Shown here: piece after piece, positions 36,474 to 45,536 of the stretch
Layout of the letters: every line of letters begins with the position of its first letter
How positions within the stretch are numbered: the first letter of the stretch is position 1
NCBI GenBank assembly: GCA_050008465.1
Contig: JBEKMO010000003.1
Span: 39,325 to 103,324, forward strand
DNA: 64,000 nt
Source: Fen-330 sp050008465
GTDB lineage: Bacteria > Acidobacteriota > Terriglobia > Bryobacterales > Bryobacteraceae
Direction of reading: 5' to 3'
Made by a program: the position numbers and the translations under genes
Notes under the pieces: generated by a model
What the model was told of the DNA's origin: nothing
Databases searched by the model: none
The model's input: the letters and a program-made list of their open reading frames with translations, nothing else

Positions 36474-36646
36474 GATTGGGATTCAGGGGTGGCCCTCGGT
36501 CCGGGAGGCAGTCTTCGGGAGTGGGCGTTACGCGGCCAAAAAGGCGACCACGGGATCGGGAGAAGCGGTTACAATCAGAGTACTCGCCACGCTGGTTTGC
36601 CGCGCAGCGGTCTCGTCGTGGACCGCACTCGGCTTCAGCGACGTCT

Positions 36647-38398
36647 ATGCCGGCGCCTTTCGAACTTCATCATCTGGTCAGGCGAGGGAATCTCCAGCGC
36701 GTGCGCGAGCTTTTGCGTGACAGACCGCCCGGTCAGGGGATTGACGTCAACGCGCGCGATAACCGCGGTTACACGGCACTCATGCACGCGGTCGAAAGCC
36801 CGAAAGCAAGTGTTGATTTGGTGCACTTGCTCCTCGAACATGGCGCGAGCGTTCATCAGGAGTGCCCGGGATTCGGAACTCAGCACCCTATGGTTGCCCT
36901 CTGCCTGGCCGGCGGTGATCCGCGGAAGCTTGTCGCGTTGCTCGAAAACGGCGCAGACATCCACTACCAGAGAGGCGAGGGCTACGAAGCCGCCTTGATC
37001 GATGCCGTCCATGGGCGGGATGTAGTGCGCGACCCGCACTTGATCGATCTCCTGAAACTCCTGATCGCGCGCGGCGTGGCCTTGAACGGTGTGGGGAGGT
37101 ACCAGGAATCGGGCTTGCGCATGCTGTCGCAAGTTGGGCGGTTCGACGCCGTTCGGCTATTGCTGGACGCCGGGGCTGACGAGACTCAGTTGGATTGGAC
37201 ACCTCTGATTCGGGCTGTGGCGCTCGGTTCCCTGGCCGACGTGGAGAAGGCCGTCGAGAGCGGGGCGTATCTGGAGGAAAAAGACTGGTGGTCCCGAAGC
37301 CCATGGCTGGTTGCCATCCAAACTGGGGATATCGCCAAGGCGCGCTTTCTCCTGGAAGGTGGCGCCGATGCGAATGCGCGCGGGTGTTGCGAGAAACCAT
37401 CACTGTTTCATGCGATTGAAAACCACCACACTCCGATGCTCGAATGGCTGCTCGAACTCGGGACGGCTATCGAGCAAAAAGATGACTTGGGCACAACGCC
37501 GCTCATGACAGCGGTGGAGTGCGGGAATGCAGAAGCCGTGGATGTGCTGCTGAGAGCCGGCGCCGATGTGAACGTCGAAAACCATGGGCAGACCGCGATA
37601 GGGTCTGCCCACACCCGCGAAATTGCGACTCGGCTTCTTGAGGCGGGCGCCGATCCTGGTGAACTCGCTTTCGCGGGGCGAAGATCGTTGTTGGGCCTCG
37701 ACCCGGAAGCGGATGAGGCCCTGCTCGATGTTTCGCTGAGCGAGTTCCACAAGGGATGGTCGCGGCGTTTTGGCACCCGCAACCCGGAGAAGATGGTTGA
37801 ACCGTTTTGGGAAGGCATGATCCGCGCGGGAGTTTCAGCTTCTCAAGCGGGACAACTATTCGGACGCCAGGCCACTGGATCGCCCGTCTGGTGCGCCCAA
37901 CGCTTTGGACAATCGCTCACCTTCTTGCCGGATGGCCGCATCGTTCAAATCGCAGGAGAGCATGAGGACTACTACGATGAGGACTTCTGCATCTACAACG
38001 ACGTGTTGGTCCATGATCCGGACGGGACGATTCAGATCTTCGGCTATCCAGAATCGGTCTTTCCACCGACCGATTTCCACACAGCGACACTGGCCGGCGA
38101 ACACATCTACATCGTCGGATCGATGGGTTATCAAGGCGCGCGGCAGTACGGAATGACGCCCGTCTACCGGCTCCACACGACGAGCTTCCGGATTGAACCA
38201 GTGCAGGCCCGCGGAGAGGCTCCCGGGTGGATCTCCGGGCATCGGGCGCTTCGCACGGCCGCAGACGAGATCCGCATTTTTGGTGGCAAAATCGTGACTC
38301 GCGACGGCGACGCGGAAACGCATACCAGGAACGAAAGGTCTTTCATTCTCGACACCAAGCGGCTGGTTTGGCGCGCTGCTGAGAATGAGACTGCATAA
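36647..38398 (+). CDS. Ankyrin-repeat protein with C-terminal kelch-like domain
   Basis: 583 residues from ATG at 36647. Residues 1-340 hold about eight ankyrin repeats (RGNLQRVRELLRDRP, RGYTALMHAVESPK, VDLVHLLLEHGASV, GTTPLMTAVECGNAEAVDVL, LLRAGADVNVENHG). The last 200 residues carry kelch/galactose-oxidase-like blades (SLTFLPDGRIVQIAGEHED, LAGEHIYIVGSMGYQG, RIFGGKIVTRDGD). No signal peptide: a cytoplasmic protein-binding scaffold. The pairing of ankyrin and kelch modules is uncommon in bacteria. Partner unknown. Confidence 0.8.
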   Translation: MPAPFELHHLVRRGNLQRVRELLRDRPPGQGIDVNARDNRGYTALMHAVESPKASVDLVHLLLEHGASVHQECPGFGTQHPMVALCLAGGDPRKLVALLENGADIHYQRGEGYEAALIDAVHGRDVVRDPHLIDLLKLLIARGVALNGVGRYQESGLRMLSQVGRFDAVRLLLDAGADETQLDWTPLIRAVALGSLADVEKAVESGAYLEEKDWWSRSPWLVAIQTGDIAKARFLLEGGADANARGCCEKPSLFHAIENHHTPMLEWLLELGTAIEQKDDLGTTPLMTAVECGNAEAVDVLLRAGADVNVENHGQTAIGSAHTREIATRLLEAGADPGELAFAGRRSLLGLDPEADEALLDVSLSEFHKGWSRRFGTRNPEKMVEPFWEGMIRAGVSASQAGQLFGRQATGSPVWCAQRFGQSLTFLPDGRIVQIAGEHEDYYDEDFCIYNDVLVHDPDGTIQIFGYPESVFPPTDFHTATLAGEHIYIVGSMGYQGARQYGMTPVYRLHTTSFRIEPVQARGEAPGWISGHRALRTAADEIRIFGGKIVTRDGDAETHTRNERSFILDTKRLVWRAAENETA

Positions 38399-38746
38399 GT
38401 CGAGAATAGCCGTCCACGCCTCGGCTACTATCAAACACCGGGCACTCCGACGGCTGCGCATCCCGGCACCGTGATCAGGCCGGGCTGTTCGGGATGTTCG
38501 AAGCGCCGGCGGCTGCCCTTGGATCGCATTTCCATGCGCGCCTTCATGGGCATGACGGGACCCTATCATGCGCGGCGGTTGGCCTCGGCTCGAGGGTAAA
38601 CGCGCGAGGCGGATGCGGAGGGCGGGCTCCGGTCCGCAGCCCCGCCTCTGCCGGGCTCAAGCCCGGCGCGGCCTGAAGGCCGCTCTCCTTGGCTGTGTCT
38701 TCGTACGGAGGTCTTTGGTTGCGGCTTGCCGCGCTGTGCCACGGAC
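38399..38746. other. Gene-free 348-bp gap with repeat copy C and a hairpin
   Basis: No open frame is convincing. It holds the shortened third copy of the dispersed repeat (38574-38624) and the hairpin GCCGGGC-TCAA-GCCCGGC (38650-38667), which lies between two convergent genes and could act as a bidirectional terminator without a T-tract. Confidence 0.5.
38574..38624 (-). repeat. Dispersed repeat, shortened copy C
   Basis: GGCGGTTGGCCTCG joins directly to GCTCGAGGGTAAACGCG, whereas copy A has 31 extra bases between two CCTCG pentamers at this spot. The remaining bases (GGCGGATGCGGAGGGC) match copy A (GAGCGGATGCAGAGGGC). Confidence 0.5.
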
Positions 38747-40105
38747 TTACCGGAGCGGGAAGGCGACGAACTTGCCGGTGCAGGCGTTTTTGAGGCTCTT
38801 CCCGGCGCTGCCCGAGAGCGTCACGTCCTCGCCTGCGACCTGGAGATTGAACTCGCCCGGCCCGGCCTTCACATCCGCGTGCTTGGCCGACACCTTCGCT
38901 TGCGCGGGATCGTCGAACACTACGTTGTCGAACTGAATGCCCAGGCGATGCGTTGCATCGAGACCTTCCAGCGTCACCTTGCCGCCGCCTTCGACCCGTA
39001 CGTTGCGAACGGTGATGTCGCGGAAGACCGGCGGCCGGTTGTCCGCCTCGCTGGCGTGCGCGCTATAGCTGGTCTCCATCACGATCGGATTGGCCGTGTC
39101 GCGGATGCAGACGTCTTCGAACACGACGTCGTGCACCAGCCCGCCGCGCGTGATGTTCGATTTGATCCGCAGCCCGTTGTCCGCGCCGTCGATGGAAAGG
39201 TCCGACACGCGAATGGCGCTGGCGCCGCCGTCGGTCGTACTGCCAATCGACATGCCGTGCCCCGAATAGAAGTGGTTGTGCAGGATGCTCATGTGGGTGG
39301 TCGGCGCGCCCGCCGGCGCCTTGATCGCCACCTGGTCGTCGCCCGTGTGGATGTAGCAGTGCGCGATGGTCACGTTGGTCGAATTGCCCGGATCGATGCC
39401 GTCGGTGTTGCGCGCCCGCTCCGGCGACCAGATCTTGACGCCCCACGCCGTGAATCCATTGCCGCCGCTGTAGCCGACGTGGAAGTTCGGCGAATTCATG
39501 AGCGTGATGCGGTAGAGCGTGAAGTTGTCACAGCGGTTCAGCACGATCAGCCGCGGGTTGTTCTGGCTCCCGCCCGCCCGAGCCCGGTCCGCCAGGTTCC
39601 ACCAACTGATGTCTTGCCCGAGAATCGTCTCCCCGCCGCGCCCGTCGATCACACCGTCGCCCATCACGCCCGCGCCGGGAACGCCGTCGCCGGCGATCAA
39701 CGCCTTGCAGCCGCGACCTTCCTGGGTGATCGTGCCGCAGACGCCCGGCTTCCGATCGTAGTCGCGCGGGTTCCGGGAAGCGTACAAATACGCGCCGCGA
39801 TCGACCACCAGGGTCACGCCGCGCCGCAGTTCGAGAGGCCCGGAGAGAAACGCGTCGGTCCGCCGCGACGCGGGCTGAAGCACGACCGCACGACCAGCCG
39901 GGCATCCGTCCAGCGCCGCTTGGATGCGGGCGGTGTCCAGTTTGCTTTCATCTTCCGGCGCGATTGAGGTCCCGGCGCGCCCGATGTTTGCCTTCAGGGT
40001 CGCGCAAGGGAGAGGAATCGAGGGTTCCACGACCTTTCGGGTGTCCTGTGCAGAGCCGGGGAGCACGAACCAAGTCACTGCGAGCGCGGCAGCGATTGCC
40101 TTCAT
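38747..40105 (-). CDS. GH28 polygalacturonase-like pectinase (GH28-1), secreted
   Basis: 452 residues with signal peptide MKAIAAALAVTWFVLPGSA. A right-handed beta-helix follows with all GH28 motifs: NTDGID (about 234), GDDQVAIK (about 256, the catalytic Asp pair), GHGMSIGS (about 280) and RIKS (about 310). It hydrolyses alpha-1,4-galacturonan. DARIQAALDGCPAGRAVVLQP marks the start of the helix. It is strongly similar, including upstream and C-terminal features, to the GH28 half of the fusion at 56589-58847, so the two are recent paralogues. Divergent from GH28-2 across 34 bases. Confidence 0.9.
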   Translation of the reverse strand: MKAIAAALAVTWFVLPGSAQDTRKVVEPSIPLPCATLKANIGRAGTSIAPEDESKLDTARIQAALDGCPAGRAVVLQPASRRTDAFLSGPLELRRGVTLVVDRGAYLYASRNPRDYDRKPGVCGTITQEGRGCKALIAGDGVPGAGVMGDGVIDGRGGETILGQDISWWNLADRARAGGSQNNPRLIVLNRCDNFTLYRITLMNSPNFHVGYSGGNGFTAWGVKIWSPERARNTDGIDPGNSTNVTIAHCYIHTGDDQVAIKAPAGAPTTHMSILHNHFYSGHGMSIGSTTDGGASAIRVSDLSIDGADNGLRIKSNITRGGLVHDVVFEDVCIRDTANPIVMETSYSAHASEADNRPPVFRDITVRNVRVEGGGKVTLEGLDATHRLGIQFDNVVFDDPAQAKVSAKHADVKAGPGEFNLQVAGEDVTLSGSAGKSLKNACTGKFVAFPLR

Positions 40106-40139
40106 ATCGATTACTGATTATCATTACAACGGACCCGAA

Positions 40140-41750
40140 ATGCAACGGCTGTCTCTCCTCCTCCTTCTCCTGGCCGGGCCCGCCTGGAGCGCCGGCCCGT
40201 TCTTCAACATCCTCGACTACGGGGCCCGCAACGACGCCTCGGCGCCCTCGACGGAAGCCATCCGATCCGCGATTCAGGCGGCCAAAGCGGCGGGCGGCGG
40301 CACGGTTTTCATCCCCGCCGGCAGGTACATCAGCGGACCCATCGAGCTGGTCAGCAATCTCACCCTGCACCTCGACGCGGGCGCGACGGTGCGGTTCCCG
40401 GCGGCGCGCCTCCCGTTTACGCCGGGCCGGCAGCAGGGCATCGAAACGCTGACGCCCGTCCCGCTGATTGGCGGCCGCAACCTCGAAAATGTCGCCATCA
40501 CCGGCCGCGGCATCCTGGCCAGCGACAATGCCGAGTGGATGAAACTGATGCCGCGCGAGAGAGCCTCGGGCGGCGATCCCGGCAGCGCTAACGGGCCGAA
40601 CTGGGCGCGATTGCTCGAACTCCTCGAACTCAAAACGCCCGCCCCCGAGCTGGCCTACCTCGCCGCCGCGCCCGAGCTGCGCCCGTCGTTTGTCCGCGTG
40701 ATGGACAGCAAGAACGTCCTCATCGAAGGCGTCCGCTTCTCCGGGTCGCCCATGTGGACGATCCACCTGCTTTACTCCGACAACGTGGTGGTGCGCGACG
40801 TGATCATCGAAACCTACCCGGGAGTCCAAACCGACGGCATCGCCGTGGACTCCAGCCGCAACGTGCGCATCTCGAACTGCTACATCGACACGGGCGACGA
40901 CGGCATCGTCATCAAGGCCGGCAAGGACGCCGACGGCCTGCGCGTCAACCGCCCGAGCGAGAATATCTCGATCGCGAATTGCACCGTGCACCGCGCTCAT
41001 GGCGCCGTCACAATCGGCAGCGAGACCTCGGGCTGGGTTCGCAACCTGGTGGCCAGCGGCCTGACCTGCGACGGCGTCCAAATGGGCGTGCGCATCAAGA
41101 GCCGCCGCGGCCGGGGCGGCGGGGTCGAGAACGTCCGCTTCGACAACTGGGTGATGGACGACGTGGGCCAGGCGATCAATGTCACTAACTACTATCTGAT
41201 GGAGGGCGAGGTGCGGCGCGACGCCCCGGAACCGGTATCGAACCGGACGCCCGTCTTTCGCGACATCGCCGTCAGCAACATGACCATCCGCCGCGCGCGC
41301 GTGGCAATCAATGTCGAAGGGCTGCCGGAAATGCCGATTTCCGGCCTGCGCATCTCGAACGTCGTCGCCTCGGCCAAAACGGGCATGAAGGCGTTTAACA
41401 CCGCCGCCCTGGAACTGCATAATGTCCAAATCGACGCGAAAAGCGGACCTGCCTTTCTGGTGCGCGATTCCCGCGAACTGCTGCTGGACAATGTCGCGAC
41501 GCGTCTGCCCCTGGCGGACGCTCCGGTGGTGCGCCTGGACCGCTGCCCCGGGGCCATCGTGCGCGCCAGCCGCACCTTCCAGGGGACCGGCGCCTTTCTC
41601 TCCACCGACCCGGGCGAGTTGAAGAGCGTCTTCCTGGAAGGGAACGTCCTGGTTGGCGTTCGCACACCGACCGTCGAGGCGAAGACCAACTACTGGACGA
41701 GCGTCGAGCCGCCCACCGAGCACGAGCCCTCGCCAGCGCCCGCCAGGTAG
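40140..41750 (+). CDS. GH28 pectinase (GH28-2), exo-type candidate, secreted
   Basis: 536 residues, ATG at 40140, signal peptide MQRLSLLLLLLAGPAWSA. FFNILDYGARNDASAPSTEAI opens the pectin-lyase-like beta-helix. Catalytic motifs: QTDGIAVD (about 231), DTGDDGIVIKAG (about 251), AHGAVTIGSE (about 286) and RIKSRRGRGG (about 319). The extra C-terminal beta-strands (about 420-536) and the SEMSGWVRN-like loop are of the kind seen in exo-polygalacturonases and rhamnogalacturonan hydrolases. It differs from GH28-1 in sequence and orientation. Confidence 0.87.
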   Translation: MQRLSLLLLLLAGPAWSAGPFFNILDYGARNDASAPSTEAIRSAIQAAKAAGGGTVFIPAGRYISGPIELVSNLTLHLDAGATVRFPAARLPFTPGRQQGIETLTPVPLIGGRNLENVAITGRGILASDNAEWMKLMPRERASGGDPGSANGPNWARLLELLELKTPAPELAYLAAAPELRPSFVRVMDSKNVLIEGVRFSGSPMWTIHLLYSDNVVVRDVIIETYPGVQTDGIAVDSSRNVRISNCYIDTGDDGIVIKAGKDADGLRVNRPSENISIANCTVHRAHGAVTIGSETSGWVRNLVASGLTCDGVQMGVRIKSRRGRGGGVENVRFDNWVMDDVGQAINVTNYYLMEGEVRRDAPEPVSNRTPVFRDIAVSNMTIRRARVAINVEGLPEMPISGLRISNVVASAKTGMKAFNTAALELHNVQIDAKSGPAFLVRDSRELLLDNVATRLPLADAPVVRLDRCPGAIVRASRTFQGTGAFLSTDPGELKSVFLEGNVLVGVRTPTVEAKTNYWTSVEPPTEHEPSPAPAR

Positions 41751-41813
41751 CCGTGCGGTCGCAAACCCGGCAAGCAGGACGGCGAATGACTCCGGATGTA
41801 AGATCGGAATACT

Positions 41814-43904
41814 ATGCCGCTCTTGAAAACCTGGATTACGACTGCACGGAATGTGGCGCTCGTGGCGTTCCTCGCCGCCGTCGCGGCTGGCGCTCGAGGT
41901 CAGGCGATCCATGCCACCATCGACGCCGGCAGGACCAGCGAACCGATATCGAAGTATCTCTACGGCCAGTTTATCGAGCACATCGCCGGAATCATCAATA
42001 ACGGCCTGTGGGCCGAAATGCTGGACGACCGGAAGTTCTACCATCCGGTGACGGCGCGGGCGGGGGCGGCCGGCCCGCCGCAGGGGTGGCGCGCGCCTTT
42101 GCGGCGCTGGACGCCCATCGGCCCGGAAGAATCCATCGTCATGGATGCGAACCGTCCGTATGCCGGCGATCACACGCCGCTCGTCAGACTGAACGGAAGC
42201 GAACCGCGTGGAATCCAGCAGGCTGGACTGGCAGTGCGTAAAGGGAAATCCTACACGGGCCGCGTGGTGCTGGCGGGCGATCCCGGCGCTAAGGTGGCCA
42301 TCAGTCTGGTGTGGGGAACCAACCCGAATGATCGCCAGACCGTTTCCGCGAAGAACCTTCGAGCCGAGTACACGAAGGTTCCGCTGAGCTTCCAGGCGCA
42401 GGCGGACAGCGACAACGCCCGGTTGGAGATTGTTGGAACGGGAGCCGGCGCTTTTCACGTCGGCGCTGTTTCGTTGATGCCGGCGGACAACGTACAGGGT
42501 TTTCGCGCCGAGGTAATCGCCGCGCTGAAGCAACTGCGTTCGGGAGTCTATCGTTTCCCGGGTGGGAATTTTGTTTCGGCTCACGAGTGGCGCGACGCCA
42601 TTGGCGATGCGGACAAGCGCCCGCCGGTCATGGATCCCGTCTGGAATGCCGTTCAGCCGAACGATGTCGGCACGGATGAATTCATGACGCTGTGCCGCCT
42701 GCTCGAGGTCGAGCCGTATATCACCGTCAATGCCGGCTTCGGGGACGCCTGGTCCGCGGCCCAATACGTCGAGTACGCCAATGGCGCCCCCACCACGCCG
42801 ATGGGCCGGCTGCGCGCCGCCAACGGCCATCCGCAGCCGTACGGCGTCAAGTTCTGGGGCATCGGCAACGAGATGTGGGGCGAGTGGCAATTCGGCGTCA
42901 TGCCGCTGGCGCAGTTTGAAATCAAGCACAACCTGTTCGCCAAAGCCATGCGGCGGGTGGACCCGGCCATCCAGCTTGTGGCCAGCGGCGCAATGCCCGA
43001 CGCGATGACCGGATCGAAGCAGGCCAAGCGCATCAGCGGCAAGGTGGTTCCCGACTACCTCTCGCCGGCGGATTGGAGCGCAGGACTACTCTCCCACTGT
43101 CTGGAGAACATGGACCTGCTCAGCGAACACTTCTATACCTACAACAACCAGCGTTTCGACATCGAGAAGGGCGACCGGGTGAAAGTGGAGCCGGGTGAGC
43201 CGCTGATCGAATGGGAGCGCCGGCCTGCCACGCAGGTTCGTGTCAAGTACGAGCACTACCAGGAATACCTGGCGCGCATCCCCGCACTCAAAGCCAAACC
43301 GGTGCCAATCAATCTCGATGAATGGGCATACGCCGGCGTCGCGCCGAACTCGTATAAGGTCGTCCCCGCCTATGCGTGGGCGTTCCACGAAATGTTCCGC
43401 CACTCGGACCTCTACCAGATGGCGGGCTTCACCTTCGCCACGTCCCTCCTCAGCGCGAACCGCACCGAGGCCGTGTTGAATCCCGCCGGCCTGCTCTTCA
43501 AACTCTACCGGGATCATTTCGGCGCGATCCCGGTCGAAGTGTCCGGCGATTCACCCCAGCCGGCGCCGAAGTATCCCGCCGGTGGCGACCAGCCGAGAGT
43601 CAACCCGGGCAGCGACACCTACCCTCTGGACGTGGCCGCAGCACTTACCAGCGACAGGAAAACACTCACCGTCGCCGTGGTGAATCCGAGTGATTCCGAG
43701 CAGCGGCTCAGCCTCTCCTTCAAGGGCGTGCAGCTTTCCGGGAAGGGGCGGCTGTGGCGCATGGCGCCGTCAAGCGTTGATGCGACCATCGTCGTCGGGC
43801 AAGACCCAGGAGTCAAGGTCGAGGAGCACGCGCTGGAGGCGGTTCCCAGCACGGCAACCATGCCCCCCTTTAGCGTGAACATATATGAGCTTGCGGAGAG
43901 GTGA
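41814..43904 (+). CDS. GH51 alpha-L-arabinofuranosidase, secreted
   Basis: 696 residues with an export signal within the first 30 (NVALVAFLAAVAAGARGQ). IHATIDAGRTSEPISKYLYGQ, FIEHIAGIINNGLWAEML opens the family; a CBM4-like insert (about 90-215) precedes the TIM barrel. Acid/base Glu353 is in WGIGNEMWG and the nucleophile Glu503 in NLDEWAYAG. The C-terminal beta domain (about 590-696) is the usual Alpha-L-AF_C. It removes terminal arabinofuranosyl residues from arabinan and arabinogalactan side chains of pectin. It lies 63 bases downstream of GH28-2, in the same direction. Confidence 0.92.
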   Translation: MPLLKTWITTARNVALVAFLAAVAAGARGQAIHATIDAGRTSEPISKYLYGQFIEHIAGIINNGLWAEMLDDRKFYHPVTARAGAAGPPQGWRAPLRRWTPIGPEESIVMDANRPYAGDHTPLVRLNGSEPRGIQQAGLAVRKGKSYTGRVVLAGDPGAKVAISLVWGTNPNDRQTVSAKNLRAEYTKVPLSFQAQADSDNARLEIVGTGAGAFHVGAVSLMPADNVQGFRAEVIAALKQLRSGVYRFPGGNFVSAHEWRDAIGDADKRPPVMDPVWNAVQPNDVGTDEFMTLCRLLEVEPYITVNAGFGDAWSAAQYVEYANGAPTTPMGRLRAANGHPQPYGVKFWGIGNEMWGEWQFGVMPLAQFEIKHNLFAKAMRRVDPAIQLVASGAMPDAMTGSKQAKRISGKVVPDYLSPADWSAGLLSHCLENMDLLSEHFYTYNNQRFDIEKGDRVKVEPGEPLIEWERRPATQVRVKYEHYQEYLARIPALKAKPVPINLDEWAYAGVAPNSYKVVPAYAWAFHEMFRHSDLYQMAGFTFATSLLSANRTEAVLNPAGLLFKLYRDHFGAIPVEVSGDSPQPAPKYPAGGDQPRVNPGSDTYPLDVAAALTSDRKTLTVAVVNPSDSEQRLSLSFKGVQLSGKGRLWRMAPSSVDATIVVGQDPGVKVEEHALEAVPSTATMPPFSVNIYELAER

Positions 43905-43951
43905 GCGTTCCGGCATTCCTCCGAGCTTTCGGGGTTCCGCTCCCAGCGGGC

Positions 43952-43979
43952 TCGCAGGCCACGGGAAACGATGGCCTGC
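43952..43979 (+). terminator. Hairpin CGCAGGCCA / TGGCCTGCG
   Basis: Nine-base perfect stem (43952-43960 with 43971-43979), ten-base loop, 48 bases after the GH51 stop. It separates this run from the following nucleotidyltransferase gene. No T-run; it may also be a dispersed REP-like element. Confidence 0.45.
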
Positions 43980-44028
43980 GCCACAACCCGGCTAGCCGGC
44001 AACGCGCACTATTGTATAGAGTGAAGTT

Positions 44029-44520
44029 GTGACTGCGCTGGAGGCGTACGAGTTGACAACCCAGGGAGGCGCGACGGACTTTGCGCGGCTGATCGAAGCC
44101 TGCGAATCGTTCGGACCCTATTGCCTGATCGGCGGTTTGGCCGTCAATTGCTACGTTGAGCCAGTATATACGCTGGATGCCGATATCGTCGTCATCGCCT
44201 CGAGTCTTCCCAAGCTGTCGGCGCAGCTCTCGGTGAATGCGCTGGCGCCGGGAAGCGCACTGCGGATTCAGTTCACTACGGACGAAAGATACCAGGCGTT
44301 CCTGGCCCGCTCCGTGGAGGCCGACGTCCTGGGGGTTCGTGTGAGGGTCGCGTGCCTGGAGGATGTCACCCGCGGCAAGCTCTGGGCCTACAGCGATCCA
44401 CAGCGGCGTCTGAGCAAGCGCAAGAAGGACGAGCTGGACCTCATCCGGCTTGCGGAGGCGTATCCGGAGCTGAGATCTCAATACCCCAGCGATCTGCGGG
44501 AGCAGCTCGATCGCGGGTGA
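44029..44520 (+). CDS. Nucleotidyltransferase-fold protein (minimal, MNT/AbiEii-like)
   Basis: 163 residues, GTG start at 44029. YCLIGGLAVNCYVEPVYTLD followed by AD (residues 31-52) is the nucleotidyltransferase core: GG-x-A helix, then the DxD metal pair Asp50/Asp52. The C-terminal KLWAYSDPQRRLSKRKKDEL is the positively charged helix typical of small AbiEii/DUF6036-like members. These often act as the toxin of a toxin-antitoxin pair or as an orphan nucleotidyltransferase. No antitoxin gene is adjacent, so function is open. Confidence 0.7.
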   Translation: MTALEAYELTTQGGATDFARLIEACESFGPYCLIGGLAVNCYVEPVYTLDADIVVIASSLPKLSAQLSVNALAPGSALRIQFTTDERYQAFLARSVEADVLGVRVRVACLEDVTRGKLWAYSDPQRRLSKRKKDELDLIRLAEAYPELRSQYPSDLREQLDRG

Positions 44521-44576
44521 CGGGAGCCGGAATCTTCGAGGCGAACCTAAGATGTATACTCAGCGGGAGGACCGCC

Positions 44577-45512
44577 ATGTGTCGCGCTCTCAAGAGAACG
44601 GCGTACGTGATTCTGGGTGTGGTGTTGCTGCTGGTGGCGGGCGTCGCTTCGCTCATCCGTTTCGATATCCCGCCCGAGCGGTTGAAAGCGAAGTACGCCG
44701 CGCCGCCGTCGAAGTTTCTGGATGTCGGCGGCCTCCAGGTTCATTACCGGGATGAGGGGCAGGGTTTCCCGCTGGTTCTGCTGCACGGCGCCGCCTCGTC
44801 GCTCCAGACCTGGGACGCCTGGGCGCAGGAGCTTTCCAAGGACTATCGGGTCATCCGCCTGGACTTGCCGGGCTTCGGGCTCACCGGGCCGACCGCCGCG
44901 AAGGATTACAGCATGGCGTGGAACGTCCGCTTCCTCGGAGCGTTCCTGGACAAGCTGAACGTGCCGGCGTGCTATCTGGCGGGCAACTCCTACGGCGGCC
45001 GCATCGCCTGGGAATTCGCCTCTGCCAATCCGGCGCGCGTGAAGAAGCTGATTCTCGTGGATGCGAGCGGCTACCCCGTCCAGGGCCGCAAGGTCCTGGC
45101 CATGCGCCTGGCGAGGATGCCGGTGATCGGCTGGATCGCGCGTCACACCACGCCGCGCTTCTTCGTGGCAATGACCATCCGGCAGATGTACGGCGACCCG
45201 CGTCGCCTGACCGATGCCGTGATCGACCGCTACTACGACCTGATCCTCGCGGCCGGTAATCGCGAGACCTTCGGCATCCTCACCCGCACCGCCGCGCAGG
45301 ATTCGAGCGCCAGAATCCAGTCGCTCGAAATGCCGACTCTAATCCTTTGGGGAGCCGAGGACCGGGGGATTCCGGTATCGCTCGCCGACCGCTTCCACCG
45401 CGATATTCGGAACTCGCAGTTGATCATCTACCAGGGGGCGGGGCACGTTCCGATGGAGGAGATTCCCGGCGAGAGCAGCCGCGACGCACGGGCGTTTCTC
45501 GCCACGCCGTGA
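44577..45512 (+). CDS. Membrane-anchored alpha/beta hydrolase
   Basis: 311 residues, ATG at 44577 behind GGGAGG. One N-terminal helix (AYVILGVVLLLVAGVASLI, residues 9-27) anchors it to the inner membrane. The hydrolase domain has the oxyanion motif VLLHGAASS, nucleophile Ser in LAGNSYGGRI, acid Asp in WGAEDRGIP and His in GAGHVPMEE. Lipase/esterase or haloalkane-dehalogenase-like; substrate unknown. It is followed 24 bases later by the DUF8021 protein, so probably co-transcribed. Confidence 0.85.
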   Translation: MCRALKRTAYVILGVVLLLVAGVASLIRFDIPPERLKAKYAAPPSKFLDVGGLQVHYRDEGQGFPLVLLHGAASSLQTWDAWAQELSKDYRVIRLDLPGFGLTGPTAAKDYSMAWNVRFLGAFLDKLNVPACYLAGNSYGGRIAWEFASANPARVKKLILVDASGYPVQGRKVLAMRLARMPVIGWIARHTTPRFFVAMTIRQMYGDPRRLTDAVIDRYYDLILAAGNRETFGILTRTAAQDSSARIQSLEMPTLILWGAEDRGIPVSLADRFHRDIRNSQLIIYQGAGHVPMEEIPGESSRDARAFLATP

Positions 45513-45536
45513 AGGCGGCTGCAATGGAGGTGACGG

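Noticed and set aside
43952..43979. CRISPR-type repeat
   Set aside because: Single hairpin only; no regularly spaced direct repeats occur anywhere in the window.
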